Assembly (NCBI GenBank): GCA_045536775.1
Contig: JAZSOD010000093.1
Coordinates: forward strand, 1-60,904
Source of the DNA: UBA4717 sp045536775
Lineage (GTDB): Bacteria; Bacillota; Clostridia; Oscillospirales; CAG-272
DNA: 60,904 nt
Reading direction: 5' to 3'
Below are positions 16,836-24,827 of the stretch, piece by piece; position 1 is the stretch's first letter, and every line of letters begins with the position of its first letter. The translations under genes were made by a program, and so were the position numbers. The notes under the pieces were generated by a model. It saw only the letters and a list, made by a program, of their open reading frames with translations, ran no database searches and had not been told where the DNA came from.

Positions 16836-18155
16836 TCAGTTTGCGCCCGACTCGAACGTGGAGGCGGTTTCGATTCTTATCATAGCCTCCTGAGCGAGAA
16901 CGCTTGCAGAAATCGCAGCCTTCCAACCAACCGTAGCTCTCTGGTTGATGGGGTCGCCGGTGCCGGCGCTGCCGAGCTGCTTAACGATGTGCTCGAGGCC
17001 GCCGCCGAGAATATCGATAACGCCGTAAGCGTTAGCGCCGATAACGAGAGTGCAGTAAACGTCGCGGCCGAGTCTGCCTGCGTTTGCAGCATAAGCGCGG
17101 TCGCCTGCGGTGTACGCAGCAGATGCGGGAGCTTCCTCAAGGAAGAGCTTGCCTTCGGCATTGTTCACACCGCATACCTTGACAGTTTCAACTGTAGACG
17201 CGGACTCGTCAAAGAGCTGAAGCTTTTTGCCGATAAGCTTTTCGGCATCGATGTCCGAAAGCGTGTTTGAAATGCTGAGAGCATACTTGCTGCCGTTACC
17301 TGCAGTAGCAGTACCCTCGGCAGACGCGGCAGAGTAGCCTGTTATGTCCAGATACTTTGCGCCCGTAGCTTCAACGAGAATATCGGCGGAAATAACCTTA
17401 GCCTCGCTGGATTCAACGAAGCGTACACCGCCGATCTTACCGATCTCACCGTTGTAAAGGTCAGCGGGATCGCAATAGGTCTTGGGCTTTTCCCATTCGG
17501 GATCGTTCATAAGGTCGTATGCAACGTCGGGGTGGATAATGGCAACGTATGAGCCGTTTATCTTTTCAACGTTCTTTGCCTTGAGTGCGCGAGCAGCGCG
17601 TCTTATACAGTCAACGGTGAGGTAGTGGTTGCCCGTTGCCTCGCCGCCAACAAGATCAAGACGGGAGTCAACAGAGCCCTCGCCGTACTGCACGTTTGTA
17701 CCTGCGGATACGAGAACGTCTCTGATAACAGAGTCGATGGTTCTGCCCGCCTGAGAGCCGAGAAGCTTTGTCGCCTCAAGTACGTTGTTGTCGAGCGCGG
17801 TCATAAGGAGCATATCGGAAAGCTCGATATATGCACCGTACTGGTAAACGGTAGCGCGTATAGCGGACATTTCCATAGACGTTCCTGCGGGGGTGATACC
17901 CTCGGTAAGAGGCGAGGAAGCCTTGGGAAGAGCAGAGTAGCGTCTGAATTCGACTGTCTTTCCGCCGTTCTTCGGGATGGAACGCTTCTGACCGAACTGC
18001 GCGTGAATGAGTGCAGGCTCAGCGTTGTCTATAAGGTAATCGCTGTAATACACTCTGAGATCGTTTGTGAGAGCTCCGTCGTTTTCACCCGTGATGTTTT
18101 CGGTTGTAACTACGACAGGCTCGGAAAAAATAGTAAGAATGCTTGTGTTTTTCAT
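16836..18155 (-). CDS. Major capsid protein, N4-gp56 family
   Basis: 439-residue coat protein; the N4-gp56-type pattern is visible in YYSDYLIDNAEPALIHAQFGQ, IPKNGGKTVEFRRYS, LTEGITPAG, YGAYIELSDML and LLGSQAGRTIDSVIRDVL. A middle insertion (about 240-340) is Ala/Gly-rich. The start at 18155 has GGAG 6 bases upstream, whereas an ATG 12 bases earlier overlaps it. The N terminus MKNTSILTIFSEP closely resembles that of the scaffold (MKNFSLLLFSEQ). Both resemble the ribosomal L27/phage 80alpha type of Prp cleavage site (...LQFF-A), suggesting removal of about 10 residues by the neighbouring protease. Confidence 0.9.
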   Translation of the reverse strand: MKNTSILTIFSEPVVVTTENITGENDGALTNDLRVYYSDYLIDNAEPALIHAQFGQKRSIPKNGGKTVEFRRYSALPKASSPLTEGITPAGTSMEMSAIRATVYQYGAYIELSDMLLMTALDNNVLEATKLLGSQAGRTIDSVIRDVLVSAGTNVQYGEGSVDSRLDLVGGEATGNHYLTVDCIRRAARALKAKNVEKINGSYVAIIHPDVAYDLMNDPEWEKPKTYCDPADLYNGEIGKIGGVRFVESSEAKVISADILVEATGAKYLDITGYSAASAEGTATAGNGSKYALSISNTLSDIDAEKLIGKKLQLFDESASTVETVKVCGVNNAEGKLFLEEAPASAAYTAGDRAYAANAGRLGRDVYCTLVIGANAYGVIDILGGGLEHIVKQLGSAGTGDPINQRATVGWKAAISASVLAQEAMIRIETASTFESGAN

Positions 18156-18203
18156 AATAATCTCCATTCCGCCGCAAAAGCGGCAAATGTCAGCGTACGG
18201 GCG

Positions 18204-18887
18204 TCAAGAGAAGATAATGTCCTCGCCTGCCATGACCCTGCGCGCGATCTGCTCACGCTCGGATCTTGTCAGCCGCGACACGTCGCGGCGTACACAGAGG
18301 CCCGCGGCAGACGAGGACGCGGATTCGCGCGTCCTCGCGCCACGCGCACGGATATTATCGAGAGCCGCTTTTACGGCATCTCTCTTCGCCGACTCCATAA
18401 GCTCGTCAAAGTGTGCGGCATTGAACGCCGCGCTTACCGAGACTCCGCTTTCGTATATCTGTTTGAAGGTCTCATTCTCAAGCTCACTTTCGAGTGTGAA
18501 ATCGGGGTGTGCGGCGAGGAACTCCTCGCTCGGTGCCATAACGCTGACTGTTTTCTTTTCAAGCTCTTCACGCAGAGACTTGATAGTAAGGTCGGCTCGC
18601 TCAAGCTCGGCCTTCATCTGACCTGCCTCCTTGATACGCAGACTGATAATTTTCTGAGTGTCTTCAGTAAAAAAGTCCTTGTTTGCCCTGATGAACTCGT
18701 CGTATATCTCTCTGCGTGTCCTTGAGGACTCGTCACGCTCCCCGGCGGCGGGAGATGTATCGCCCGTGACACCCGACTCGCGTGAGAGAGGAGTGTCTTC
18801 GGTTGTTGTCTGCGCGGCGACCGCAGACGTCTCTTTAACGCCCGAGGGTGTTTGCTCACTAAAGAGCAGAAGTGAAAAATTTTTCAT
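18204..18887 (-). CDS. Capsid scaffolding protein
   Basis: 227 residues, strongly charged and helical. It has an N-terminal putative protease signal (MKNFSLLLFSEQ), a Ser/Thr/Glu-rich disordered segment (13-55), a long coiled coil (about 70-115, including AGQMKAELERADLTIKSLREEL), and a basic C-terminal helix (TRSEREQIARRVMAGEDI) like the capsid-binding helix of other scaffolds. It lies between protease and capsid genes, the usual scaffold position. GAGGAA precedes the ATG. Long frames on the other strand here are shadows. Confidence 0.85.
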   Translation of the reverse strand: MKNFSLLLFSEQTPSGVKETSAVAAQTTTEDTPLSRESGVTGDTSPAAGERDESSRTRREIYDEFIRANKDFFTEDTQKIISLRIKEAGQMKAELERADLTIKSLREELEKKTVSVMAPSEEFLAAHPDFTLESELENETFKQIYESGVSVSAAFNAAHFDELMESAKRDAVKAALDNIRARGARTRESASSSAAGLCVRRDVSRLTRSEREQIARRVMAGEDIIFS

Positions 18888-18940
18888 AGGAATTCCTCTA
18901 TCTCAAAGGCAAAAGCCCCTGATACAATGTTTATTTACGC

Positions 18941-19246
18941 TTATCGCGTATTGATGTTTACCGAGAGTCGCACGTGTGCAGGATACTCTGCGGCAATAAG
19001 ACCGAGTGCCTTTTCGGCAAATCGGAAGGTATATTCTGCCCTTCGGCTGTGGCGTGTGCGTATAACGGCTTTGCCGCTTGAAATGTGGGTTTCGCTGTGT
19101 TTGTCGTCAAGCGAGGCACAAAGCCCCATTATTATGCTTGATACACCGGCGCAGACAATGTCCGAGCCGTACGGCGCATATCCTGCGTGACCGAGAGCCG
19201 AAAGGGTGAGAAGATTTTTGTGCTTTTCAATTTTAATATCTATCAT
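18941..19246 (-). CDS. Prp-type cysteine protease, putative prohead protease
   Basis: 101 residues, full length for the Prp/YsxB family (ribosomal-processing cysteine protease). The catalytic dyad is present: His20 in LGHAGYA and Cys32 in GSDIVCAGVSS, separated by 12 residues as in staphylococcal Prp. Host Prp removes the N-terminal extension of ribosomal protein L27 and in staphylococcal phage 80alpha also trims scaffold and capsid proteins (established). This gene lies between portal and scaffold, where a dedicated prohead protease normally sits, and I see no other protease in the head module. A role in maturation of this capsid is inferred. Confidence 0.9.
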   Translation of the reverse strand: MIDIKIEKHKNLLTLSALGHAGYAPYGSDIVCAGVSSIIMGLCASLDDKHSETHISSGKAVIRTRHSRRAEYTFRFAEKALGLIAAEYPAHVRLSVNINTR

Positions 19247-19250
19247 AAGA

Positions 19251-20966
19251 TTAACCCTTGTTCTTTGTCTTGAGCTTTATTGCAGAGCGTATTCCTTCAG
19301 CAAGCTTTTTGTCGGTATTCGGCGTTTTTGCATCGGGTACGGGCTGTTCTTCCCGCTTTTCGCTTTTTAACTCGCGTACCATTTCAATAATGCGGCCCTT
19401 TCCTTCAAGCTCAAGTGCATCGAGAACAATAAGAGCTTCGTTTTTCTTTTCGGGAGAGAACAAACCCATTTTGAAAAGCTCGCTCACGGTTTCATTCTGC
19501 GCATAGCGAGAAAACGCCGAGCTTTTGAGCGTACGTACTTCAACGTCGAATTCGGGGAGTCTGTATAAAAGTTCGTCACCGAGAGAGGTGGATTTTTCTT
19601 TTATATCCTTGCCCGAAAACTCTATGTATTCGTAACCCGTACGATTTGGCTTTGTGATTCTGAAGCAACGCTCCTCGTCATAGAACTGGCGAATAAGCTC
19701 GATAATAAGCTTGATGACCGACGAGAACGCGTCGAACGACGACGTGATAATGTCGCGCATGACCTTGCTTCCCGCCTCCTGAAGCGCCGCGATGGCAACT
19801 CCCGAGCTGATACTCTGGCTCGCGTACCCGTAGTTGTAGTTGTGGGTTGCCGAGATCTCCTTGATCTCGTTTATCTTGGAGTCGCGCACGGTTATCACGT
19901 TTTGATCGAGTGCGGGGAGTGTGATAGCCTTTACTCTTTCTTCTGTAAGGTCGCCGTCAACCTCAACCACGGGCTTGCTCCAGTCAAGAAAATCGCCGAG
20001 ATTCATTCCCACGTTTTTCTTCATCATATATCTTGGCTTTGCCGACATGACCGCGTGCTCGAGAATGCTTCTGTCGAGTCTGTCAATATACTCCTGCGTG
20101 CCTCTCGTGACCGAGATAAGACCGTAACCGCAGGGGGTGCCGTTTTCGCGATAAAGAGTGTCGAGGACGAACGGGTAAAGACCGTGACCATAGAAGCCGC
20201 TGACTGCCGACGGATCATTCTCGGACGCATACAGAACAGTTTCTCCAACAAATTTAACGTAGTGGAGTATGACTCCGTGAGGTGTCTGCTTTTTGTAATA
20301 CCAATCGACCACAAGACTTTTGTCGCTTGTGTCTATTGACGGATCAAAAACGTAGTCTGCGGCACAGGTAGAGACCGACGAGCCCGATTCCCTCGCCCAA
20401 GGGTAGAGAGAGTATAGAGTTTCGTTGTCTATAAGCGAGGTGTAAAAAACGTTCTGCGAATCCTGAATTGAGCAAACACCGGGCTCCCAGAAAAGATTTA
20501 ATAAGTCGATGCGTTTGACGTCTATGTCACCGAGACCGTTCTGCGAGTCGGGATTCCAGAAAACGCCGTAGACGGCGGTGCCGTGCTTGAGCTTGTCATA
20601 CTGAAGCTCGGAATATAGTCTGTTAAAGGACAGACGGTCGAGAATAACGGGAAGCACGGAATTTAATACCTCCGCGTATTCGACGTCGCTCTTTTCACGA
20701 GCAATACAAACGGGAGAGGGAATGCTTTCCATAATGTCTGCGTGCTTGTTTACAACAGTGGAGAATAACCATCCCGACGCGGGATAGGGCATATCCGAGC
20801 CCTTTGATACACCTGACGGACGGTGCCTTGAACACCAGAAATCCTCGTCTGAGAGAATTCTTTTTTCAAGTGAATATCTTGCTTTTCTGTAGCCTTCAAG
20901 TATGGCGGCGCCGCGCCTTACGGTATCGACGCCAACCGTGTCCAAAGACGGATTTTTGCTTTTCAT
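19251..20966 (-). CDS. Phage portal protein (podovirus/P22-like size)
   Basis: 571 residues. The dodecameric portal forms the DNA entry channel at one capsid vertex. Visible features: an N-terminal helical region with FWCSRHRPSG and MPYPASGWLFSTVVNKHADIM, a central SAKPRYMMKKNVGMNLGDFLDW segment, a Gly/Ala-rich stretch ASQSISSGVAIAALQEAGSKVMRDI that fits the clip-to-crown region, and a charged C-terminal tail. The start at 20966 is preferred since AAAGGAAG lies just upstream; an ATG 15 bases earlier overlaps that site. It follows terL with an 18-base gap. Confidence 0.88.
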   Translation of the reverse strand: MKSKNPSLDTVGVDTVRRGAAILEGYRKARYSLEKRILSDEDFWCSRHRPSGVSKGSDMPYPASGWLFSTVVNKHADIMESIPSPVCIAREKSDVEYAEVLNSVLPVILDRLSFNRLYSELQYDKLKHGTAVYGVFWNPDSQNGLGDIDVKRIDLLNLFWEPGVCSIQDSQNVFYTSLIDNETLYSLYPWARESGSSVSTCAADYVFDPSIDTSDKSLVVDWYYKKQTPHGVILHYVKFVGETVLYASENDPSAVSGFYGHGLYPFVLDTLYRENGTPCGYGLISVTRGTQEYIDRLDRSILEHAVMSAKPRYMMKKNVGMNLGDFLDWSKPVVEVDGDLTEERVKAITLPALDQNVITVRDSKINEIKEISATHNYNYGYASQSISSGVAIAALQEAGSKVMRDIITSSFDAFSSVIKLIIELIRQFYDEERCFRITKPNRTGYEYIEFSGKDIKEKSTSLGDELLYRLPEFDVEVRTLKSSAFSRYAQNETVSELFKMGLFSPEKKNEALIVLDALELEGKGRIIEMVRELKSEKREEQPVPDAKTPNTDKKLAEGIRSAIKLKTKNKG

Positions 20967-20984
20967 TTTGCTTCCTTTCATAAA

Positions 20985-22391
20985 TCAGAGAATAGTATTA
21001 TAGTTATACCTGCCGCCGAAAGAACTTCCAAGCGGCGACAGTAATGGGGATGAGGACTCCTTTTTGATGGGACGGATTGGCTGAGTCATACACATATATC
21101 TTGTTTCGTCTGCAATGTGGTCCTCAAGCTCCGTGTTGATGTCCTCGGGCGAGACTGATGAATACTGAAGATAGGGTATAGTTCTGATGAAGTCGCGGCA
21201 ATTTTTGAAAATATACATCATAGGGATACCGTTTTTGTCAAACGAGAGCCTGTAATGTACCTGCATCCAGCCGGCGATACGCTTGTTGTCACCCTTTTCA
21301 AAAAACACACCGTAGCGTTCGCCCACCTCAGCGATGGATATACCTCTCGACGCATCCCAGATGGACGGGTCTGCTACCCCGTAAATATGCTTACCCCGAA
21401 GCCAGATATGCTCTCTTTCGATACGTGTTATCTCCGCGAATATCTCGTCGGGAGTCCACTTGACTCCCACGTTAGGCTCACGCGGAACACATCCGTAAAG
21501 CTCGAGTATGCGGTATAGCCTGCCGTCATAGTCGCAAGCCCACCACGCGCACGAAAACGGCTTTGCGTATCCGAAGTCAAAGCTTCTGTGGATGGTCCAC
21601 GATTCGGGAATATCAAACGGCTCGATAACGTGAGTAAATCGCCTGTCGAGATAATGCTCGGGATCGTCCTTGAACTCCTCGAATACCTGACCCTCGCATA
21701 CGTTCCAATCACCTTCAAGATGTGCTCTGCGCTTTGCCGGAGGAAGAGCCTCAAGTAAGCGTATGTAGTCGGGATTTGCCTCCATAAGAGGCTTGTTGTC
21801 GTATATCCTTGCGGGTATGAACAGATAATCATCGGGATCTTCACCGTCCTCGAAGTCGCGGTCGATAAAGAGCCGCTTTATGTAGCTGTGGCCCACACCG
21901 CCGGGATTGCAGGTGTAGTATATACGGGTCTTGAAATCAAGCCTCGTGTTTCTTAGCGAGGTCGATATAAAGCGGATCCATTCCTCGCGGAAGTTTGTCG
22001 CTTCTTCAAACCCTATAACGTCGTATTCGGCGCCCTGATACTGCATAAGGTCGCCCTCGTTGTCGCAGTAGCCGAGCTCAAGACGAGAGCCGTTCGGAAA
22101 AATGAACGCGCGTTCGTCCTTCTTGTAGACGGCGTAACCGTTAAGCTCGTAAACGAGAGGCTGTATGTGGTTTTTGCGAAGCTCTGCAAGAGTACGTCTG
22201 AGCAATAGCACCGAAAGCCTCTCGTAACGCATACAAAGCATAACGAGCTTGCGGCGCATTGCGTAGCTTTTACCGCCGCCTCGCGCACCGCCGTAAGCGG
22301 TGTGCTTTGCCGTGGACGAATAGAACAAGCGTTGCTTGGGATTTGGCACCTCACGGGCGAGCTTTTCAAAGATGGGTGCTAACTGCTCCAT
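20985..22391 (-). CDS. Phage terminase large subunit
   Basis: 468 residues. The N-terminal packaging ATPase shows Walker A GGARGGGKS (about residues 34-42), Walker B YDVIGFEEA and the coupling motif TCNPGG. The C-terminal RNase H-like nuclease shows its metal-binding aspartates in RSFDFGYAKP, GVADPSIWD and DHIADETRY. The protein pumps phage DNA into the capsid and cuts concatemers. AAGGAG lies 10 bases before the ATG, and the start overlaps the small-subunit gene by 13 bases. All motifs are intact. Confidence 0.95.
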   Translation of the reverse strand: MEQLAPIFEKLAREVPNPKQRLFYSSTAKHTAYGGARGGGKSYAMRRKLVMLCMRYERLSVLLLRRTLAELRKNHIQPLVYELNGYAVYKKDERAFIFPNGSRLELGYCDNEGDLMQYQGAEYDVIGFEEATNFREEWIRFISTSLRNTRLDFKTRIYYTCNPGGVGHSYIKRLFIDRDFEDGEDPDDYLFIPARIYDNKPLMEANPDYIRLLEALPPAKRRAHLEGDWNVCEGQVFEEFKDDPEHYLDRRFTHVIEPFDIPESWTIHRSFDFGYAKPFSCAWWACDYDGRLYRILELYGCVPREPNVGVKWTPDEIFAEITRIEREHIWLRGKHIYGVADPSIWDASRGISIAEVGERYGVFFEKGDNKRIAGWMQVHYRLSFDKNGIPMMYIFKNCRDFIRTIPYLQYSSVSPEDINTELEDHIADETRYMCMTQPIRPIKKESSSPLLSPLGSSFGGRYNYNTIL

Positions 22392-22636
22392 TTGTCAAGA
22401 TCTCCTTCAAATGAAAGATGAAGCACTCGCTCACCCTCGGGCTCGTTGTGAGAGCTTTGGGGCTTACCGTAATACATTTCGCAAAGCCACTTGTAAGCAT
22501 CTATTCTCGCTTTGGTATCGGTTGACTCGCTCTCGGCAATTTCAATTATTCGCTCAAGCGCCGACACCGCGCTTGACTTCAGCTTTTCGCGCTCTTTTTC
22601 ACCGGGCGAGGTCCCCTTGCCGTCACGCTTTTTCAT
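22379..22636 (-). CDS. Putative terminase small subunit
   Basis: 85 residues, starting MKKRDGKGTSPGEKEREKL, followed by a helical body (SSAVSALERIIEIAE...TKARIDAYKWLCEMYYGKPQSS). The AYKWLCEMYYGKP ending resembles the YGKP(x)Q motif common in small terminase or adaptor proteins directly upstream of terL. It would recognise packaging-site DNA. The start is chosen for GAGGAAAAGGAAA upstream; it overlaps the preceding gene by 14 bases and terL by 13, typical of a terS-terL pair. Confidence 0.75.
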   Translation of the reverse strand: MKKRDGKGTSPGEKEREKLKSSAVSALERIIEIAESESTDTKARIDAYKWLCEMYYGKPQSSHNEPEGERVLHLSFEGDLDKWSS

Positions 22637-22925
22637 TTTCCTTTTCCTCAAGCGTGATCTTGTAAAAATCCCCGTCAGACACACATCCGACCCTGTATTT
22701 GCCAACGAGGTCGGAAATCTCGCCCTTGCCTATACGAGTCACCATGGCATCGCCCTCAAAAGAGCTTTCCCTTTTGAGATAATAAAGGATAAAAGCGGCG
22801 CAAAGAGAATTTATTTCCCTGAGTCCCCGTATTTCCTCCTTGTATGCCTCAATCTCCCCGAGCTTGTTTTCAAGCAGGTATTCAAGGCGTCTTGTTTCAT
22901 ATAATTGCTTCTGCCGTGATCTCAT
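22623..22925 (-). CDS. Phage coiled-coil protein, unknown
   Basis: About 100 residues: a heptad-rich helix (LEYLLENKLGEIEAYKEEIRGLREI), a hydrophobic helix (SLCAAFILYYL), then a small domain ending FYKITLEEKENEKA. No family is assigned. The start is uncertain: ATG at 22925 (MRSRQKQL) has AGGAG 13 bases upstream, and ATG at 22952 has AAGGAA 13 bases upstream, so the true product is 100 or 109 residues. It overlaps both the preceding zinc-finger gene and the terS gene, indicating one transcript. Confidence 0.65.
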   Translation of the reverse strand: MRSRQKQLYETRRLEYLLENKLGEIEAYKEEIRGLREINSLCAAFILYYLKRESSFEGDAMVTRIGKGEISDLVGKYRVGCVSDGDFYKITLEEKENEKA

Positions 22926-23127
22926 CCTGTATTCCCGACTCCTTTCTGTCATAATATGCGTTTGTTTCCTTGCAAATGGGGCAGGTGGAATAATCCATGC
23001 TTGCGCAAAAGCTTTCAAGGAAACGGCGTCTCATAGTCTTGTCCTTGAACTCAAGCCTGCAGGATTCGCAATAGGTATAGCCGTTCCTCTCTCTCTTGAA
23101 AAACGGGCACTGTGCAATAAGCGGCAA
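22897..23127 (-). CDS. Small zinc-finger-like phage protein
   Basis: 76 residues with six cysteines arranged as CPFF...CESC...C...CPIC, consistent with one or two zinc knuckles. Proteins with this opening (IAQCPFFKRERNG) occur in Clostridial prophages as small genes near terminase or in control regions. A DNA- or RNA-binding role is possible but unproven. TTG at 23127 is chosen because AAAGGAG lies 8 bases upstream; GTG at 23136 directly abuts that site. It is the first gene of the phage operon, about 60 bases after a near-consensus sigma-A promoter. Confidence 0.7.
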   Translation of the reverse strand: MPLIAQCPFFKRERNGYTYCESCRLEFKDKTMRRRFLESFCASMDYSTCPICKETNAYYDRKESGIQDEITAEAII

Positions 23128-23186
23128 AGTGAACACTCCTTTCCTCTCTTAAAACAAAAGTGAAATTAAATTTCGTCTGCTTGGCT

Positions 23187-23216
23187 ATCATAACACTTGC
23201 AAGAGTCATTTGTCAA
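23187..23216 (-). promoter_or_regulatory. Promoter of the phage structural operon
   Basis: Minus strand TTGACA (23211-23216), 18-base spacer, TATGAT (23187-23192). It drives the entire packaging-capsid-tail-lysis operon from what looks like an ordinary host sigma-A promoter. I see no late-activator or antiterminator gene beside it. Confidence 0.75.
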
Positions 23217-23319
23217 CCCCATTTTGAAAGAAAATGCAAAATTGGTACAAAATCAACAAATATGAAACAAAAGTTCACTTTTTGCAACAAAAACCATTGG
23301 AGAAAATGACGGAAGCTTG

Positions 23320-23348
23320 TTGACATAACAAGAGGGGTGTGGTAGAAT
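23320..23348 (+). promoter_or_regulatory. Sigma-A promoter of the FAD oxidoreductase gene
   Basis: TTGACA (23320-23325), 17 bases, TAGAAT (23343-23348), about 30 bases before the start. It is divergent from the phage operon promoter about 100 bases away; the AT-rich space between them holds no other recognised element. Confidence 0.8.
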
Positions 23349-23378
23349 TAAAAAAACTACACAGGAACGAGGCTAATT

Positions 23379-24656
23379 ATGGAATACATAACCAGAGAAG
23401 AAAGAATAAAGCTTTGCGGCGAATATGACGTTATAGTCGCAGGAGGCGGAGTTGCGGGAGTAGCCGCAGCACTTGCCGCACGCAGACACGGGGTTGCGCG
23501 CGTGCTTCTGATAGAAAAGACCGTAAATATCGGCGGACTTGCAACCACGGGACTTATAAACTTCTTCGTTCCTATGTGTAACGGACGCGGCAAGCAGATA
23601 ATTTTCGGTATGGCGGAGGAGTTTCTCCGCGAGTCGATAAAATACGGCTTTGATACGCTTGTCGGACCGTGGAAAAACGGCGGCACAGCTACCGAGCCGA
23701 CCCATTATAGCTATGCAACACAGTATTCTCCATGGATATTCTCACTCAGACTCACCGAAATGCTGAAGGAGGAGGGAGTGGATATCTTCCTCGACACAGT
23801 CATCTCGGACGCGGTCGTCGAAAACGGTCACGTCGACGGACTTATACTCCAGAGCAAGTCGGGAAGAGAATTTTACAAGGCAAAATATATAATTGACGCA
23901 ACGGGTGACGGCGAAGTGTTTGATAAAGCCGGAGCGCCTTGCGTTACGGGTCAGAATTACTTCACCTATGTGGCAAAAAAGATAACTCTCGACTCTTGCC
24001 GCAGAGCAAGTGAGCTCGGTGATATCAAGTACGCATACGCCTCTGCTCGAGGCGGTCACGCAAATCTTTACGGAGGAGGACAGCCGGCAAACAGACCGTT
24101 ATACACCGGAGTAACCAAAGAGGAGATCACCGAGTATATTGTTGAAAACGAAATGGTGCTCCTTGAAAAATGTAAAAAGGACGACAGAAAATCGCGCGAC
24201 CTCGCGTGGATACCCTTTATGCCACAGTTCAGAACTATCAGACACATAAAGGGCGACTACTCGCTCAAAATGGAGGACGCATATAAGCACTTCGACGATT
24301 CGGTCTGCGTTATAAATGACTTTGACCATCGGGACAGACTCTTTGAGGTGCCCTTCAGGACGATGATAGACTCGGATTTTGATAATATCATAGCGGTGGG
24401 ACGTTGCGCGTCAGCAGAGGGCTTTGCGTGGGACGTTCTCCGTGTAATACCGCCGGCAATACTCACGGGTCAGGCGGCAGGTACTGTCTGCAGCGAGTGC
24501 CTTAAGGACAATCGAGCAGTTAAGGACACCGATATTCATAAGGTACAGAAGCTCCTTGAAGAAGACAACGTAACGGTACACTTTGACGATGAGCTTGTGC
24601 CTGCCGATACCGAAAACGTAGAAAATATGGAGATTTTCGAGTACGAGCATATATAA
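23379..24656 (+). CDS. FAD-dependent oxidoreductase
   Basis: 425-residue flavoprotein of the FAD_oxidored type. The N-terminal dinucleotide-binding Rossmann motif is AGGGVAGVAAALAARR (about residues 21-36), followed by the E of LLIEK that binds ribose. IIDATGDGEVFDKAG and, near the C terminus, AVGRCASAEGFAWDVLRVIPP with GQAAG contact FAD. Family members include uncharacterised dehydrogenases linked to sugar or aromatic metabolism, so the substrate is unknown. It is monocistronic with its own promoter and a terminator directly after the stop. No signal peptide: cytoplasmic. Confidence 0.87.
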   Translation: MEYITREERIKLCGEYDVIVAGGGVAGVAAALAARRHGVARVLLIEKTVNIGGLATTGLINFFVPMCNGRGKQIIFGMAEEFLRESIKYGFDTLVGPWKNGGTATEPTHYSYATQYSPWIFSLRLTEMLKEEGVDIFLDTVISDAVVENGHVDGLILQSKSGREFYKAKYIIDATGDGEVFDKAGAPCVTGQNYFTYVAKKITLDSCRRASELGDIKYAYASARGGHANLYGGGQPANRPLYTGVTKEEITEYIVENEMVLLEKCKKDDRKSRDLAWIPFMPQFRTIRHIKGDYSLKMEDAYKHFDDSVCVINDFDHRDRLFEVPFRTMIDSDFDNIIAVGRCASAEGFAWDVLRVIPPAILTGQAAGTVCSECLKDNRAVKDTDIHKVQKLLEEDNVTVHFDDELVPADTENVENMEIFEYEHI

Positions 24657-24661
24657 TAATG

Positions 24662-24703
24662 AAAAAACACGCACCGAAAAGATTTCGGCGCGTGTTTTTT
24701 TCT
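24662..24703 (+). terminator. Intrinsic terminator
   Basis: 18-bp stem with one A-C mismatch (AAAAAACACGC-ACCGAAA against TTTCGGC-GCGTGTTTTTT), short AGA loop, T-tract. It ends the FAD oxidoreductase transcript. Confidence 0.88.
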
Positions 24704-24731
24704 AAAAAGCAAATAAATTTTCAAAAACCTA

Positions 24732-24760
24732 TTGACAAAAGGAGAAAATAGTGGTATGAT
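24732..24760 (+). promoter_or_regulatory. Sigma-A promoter of the amino-acid ABC transporter operon
   Basis: TTGACA (24732-24737), 17 bases, TATGAT (24755-24760), about 70 bases before the lipoprotein start. Confidence 0.85.
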
Positions 24761-24769
24761 TACTTCATC

Positions 24770-24787
24770 ACTTCACCACGGTGAAGT
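24770..24787. promoter_or_regulatory. Operator-like inverted repeat
   Basis: ACTTCACC-AC-GGTGAAGT: 8-bp arms with a 2-base spacer, starting about 10 bases after the -10 element, so it overlaps or just follows the likely transcription start. It could be a repressor site controlling the transporter; the regulator is not in the window. Confidence 0.5.
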
Positions 24788-24827
24788 ACTAAATCAAAAG
24801 AAATCGACTTTTAAGGAGAACAAACCA

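Noticed and set aside
17625..18725. 366-codon plus-strand frame opposite the capsid and scaffold genes
   Set aside because: Antisense shadow without ribosome binding site or recognisable protein features; spans two well-supported minus-strand genes.
10784..23186. Phage attachment sites flanking the phage block
   Set aside because: I compared the sequence near 10784-10800 and 23130-23320 and found no convincing direct repeat or tRNA gene.
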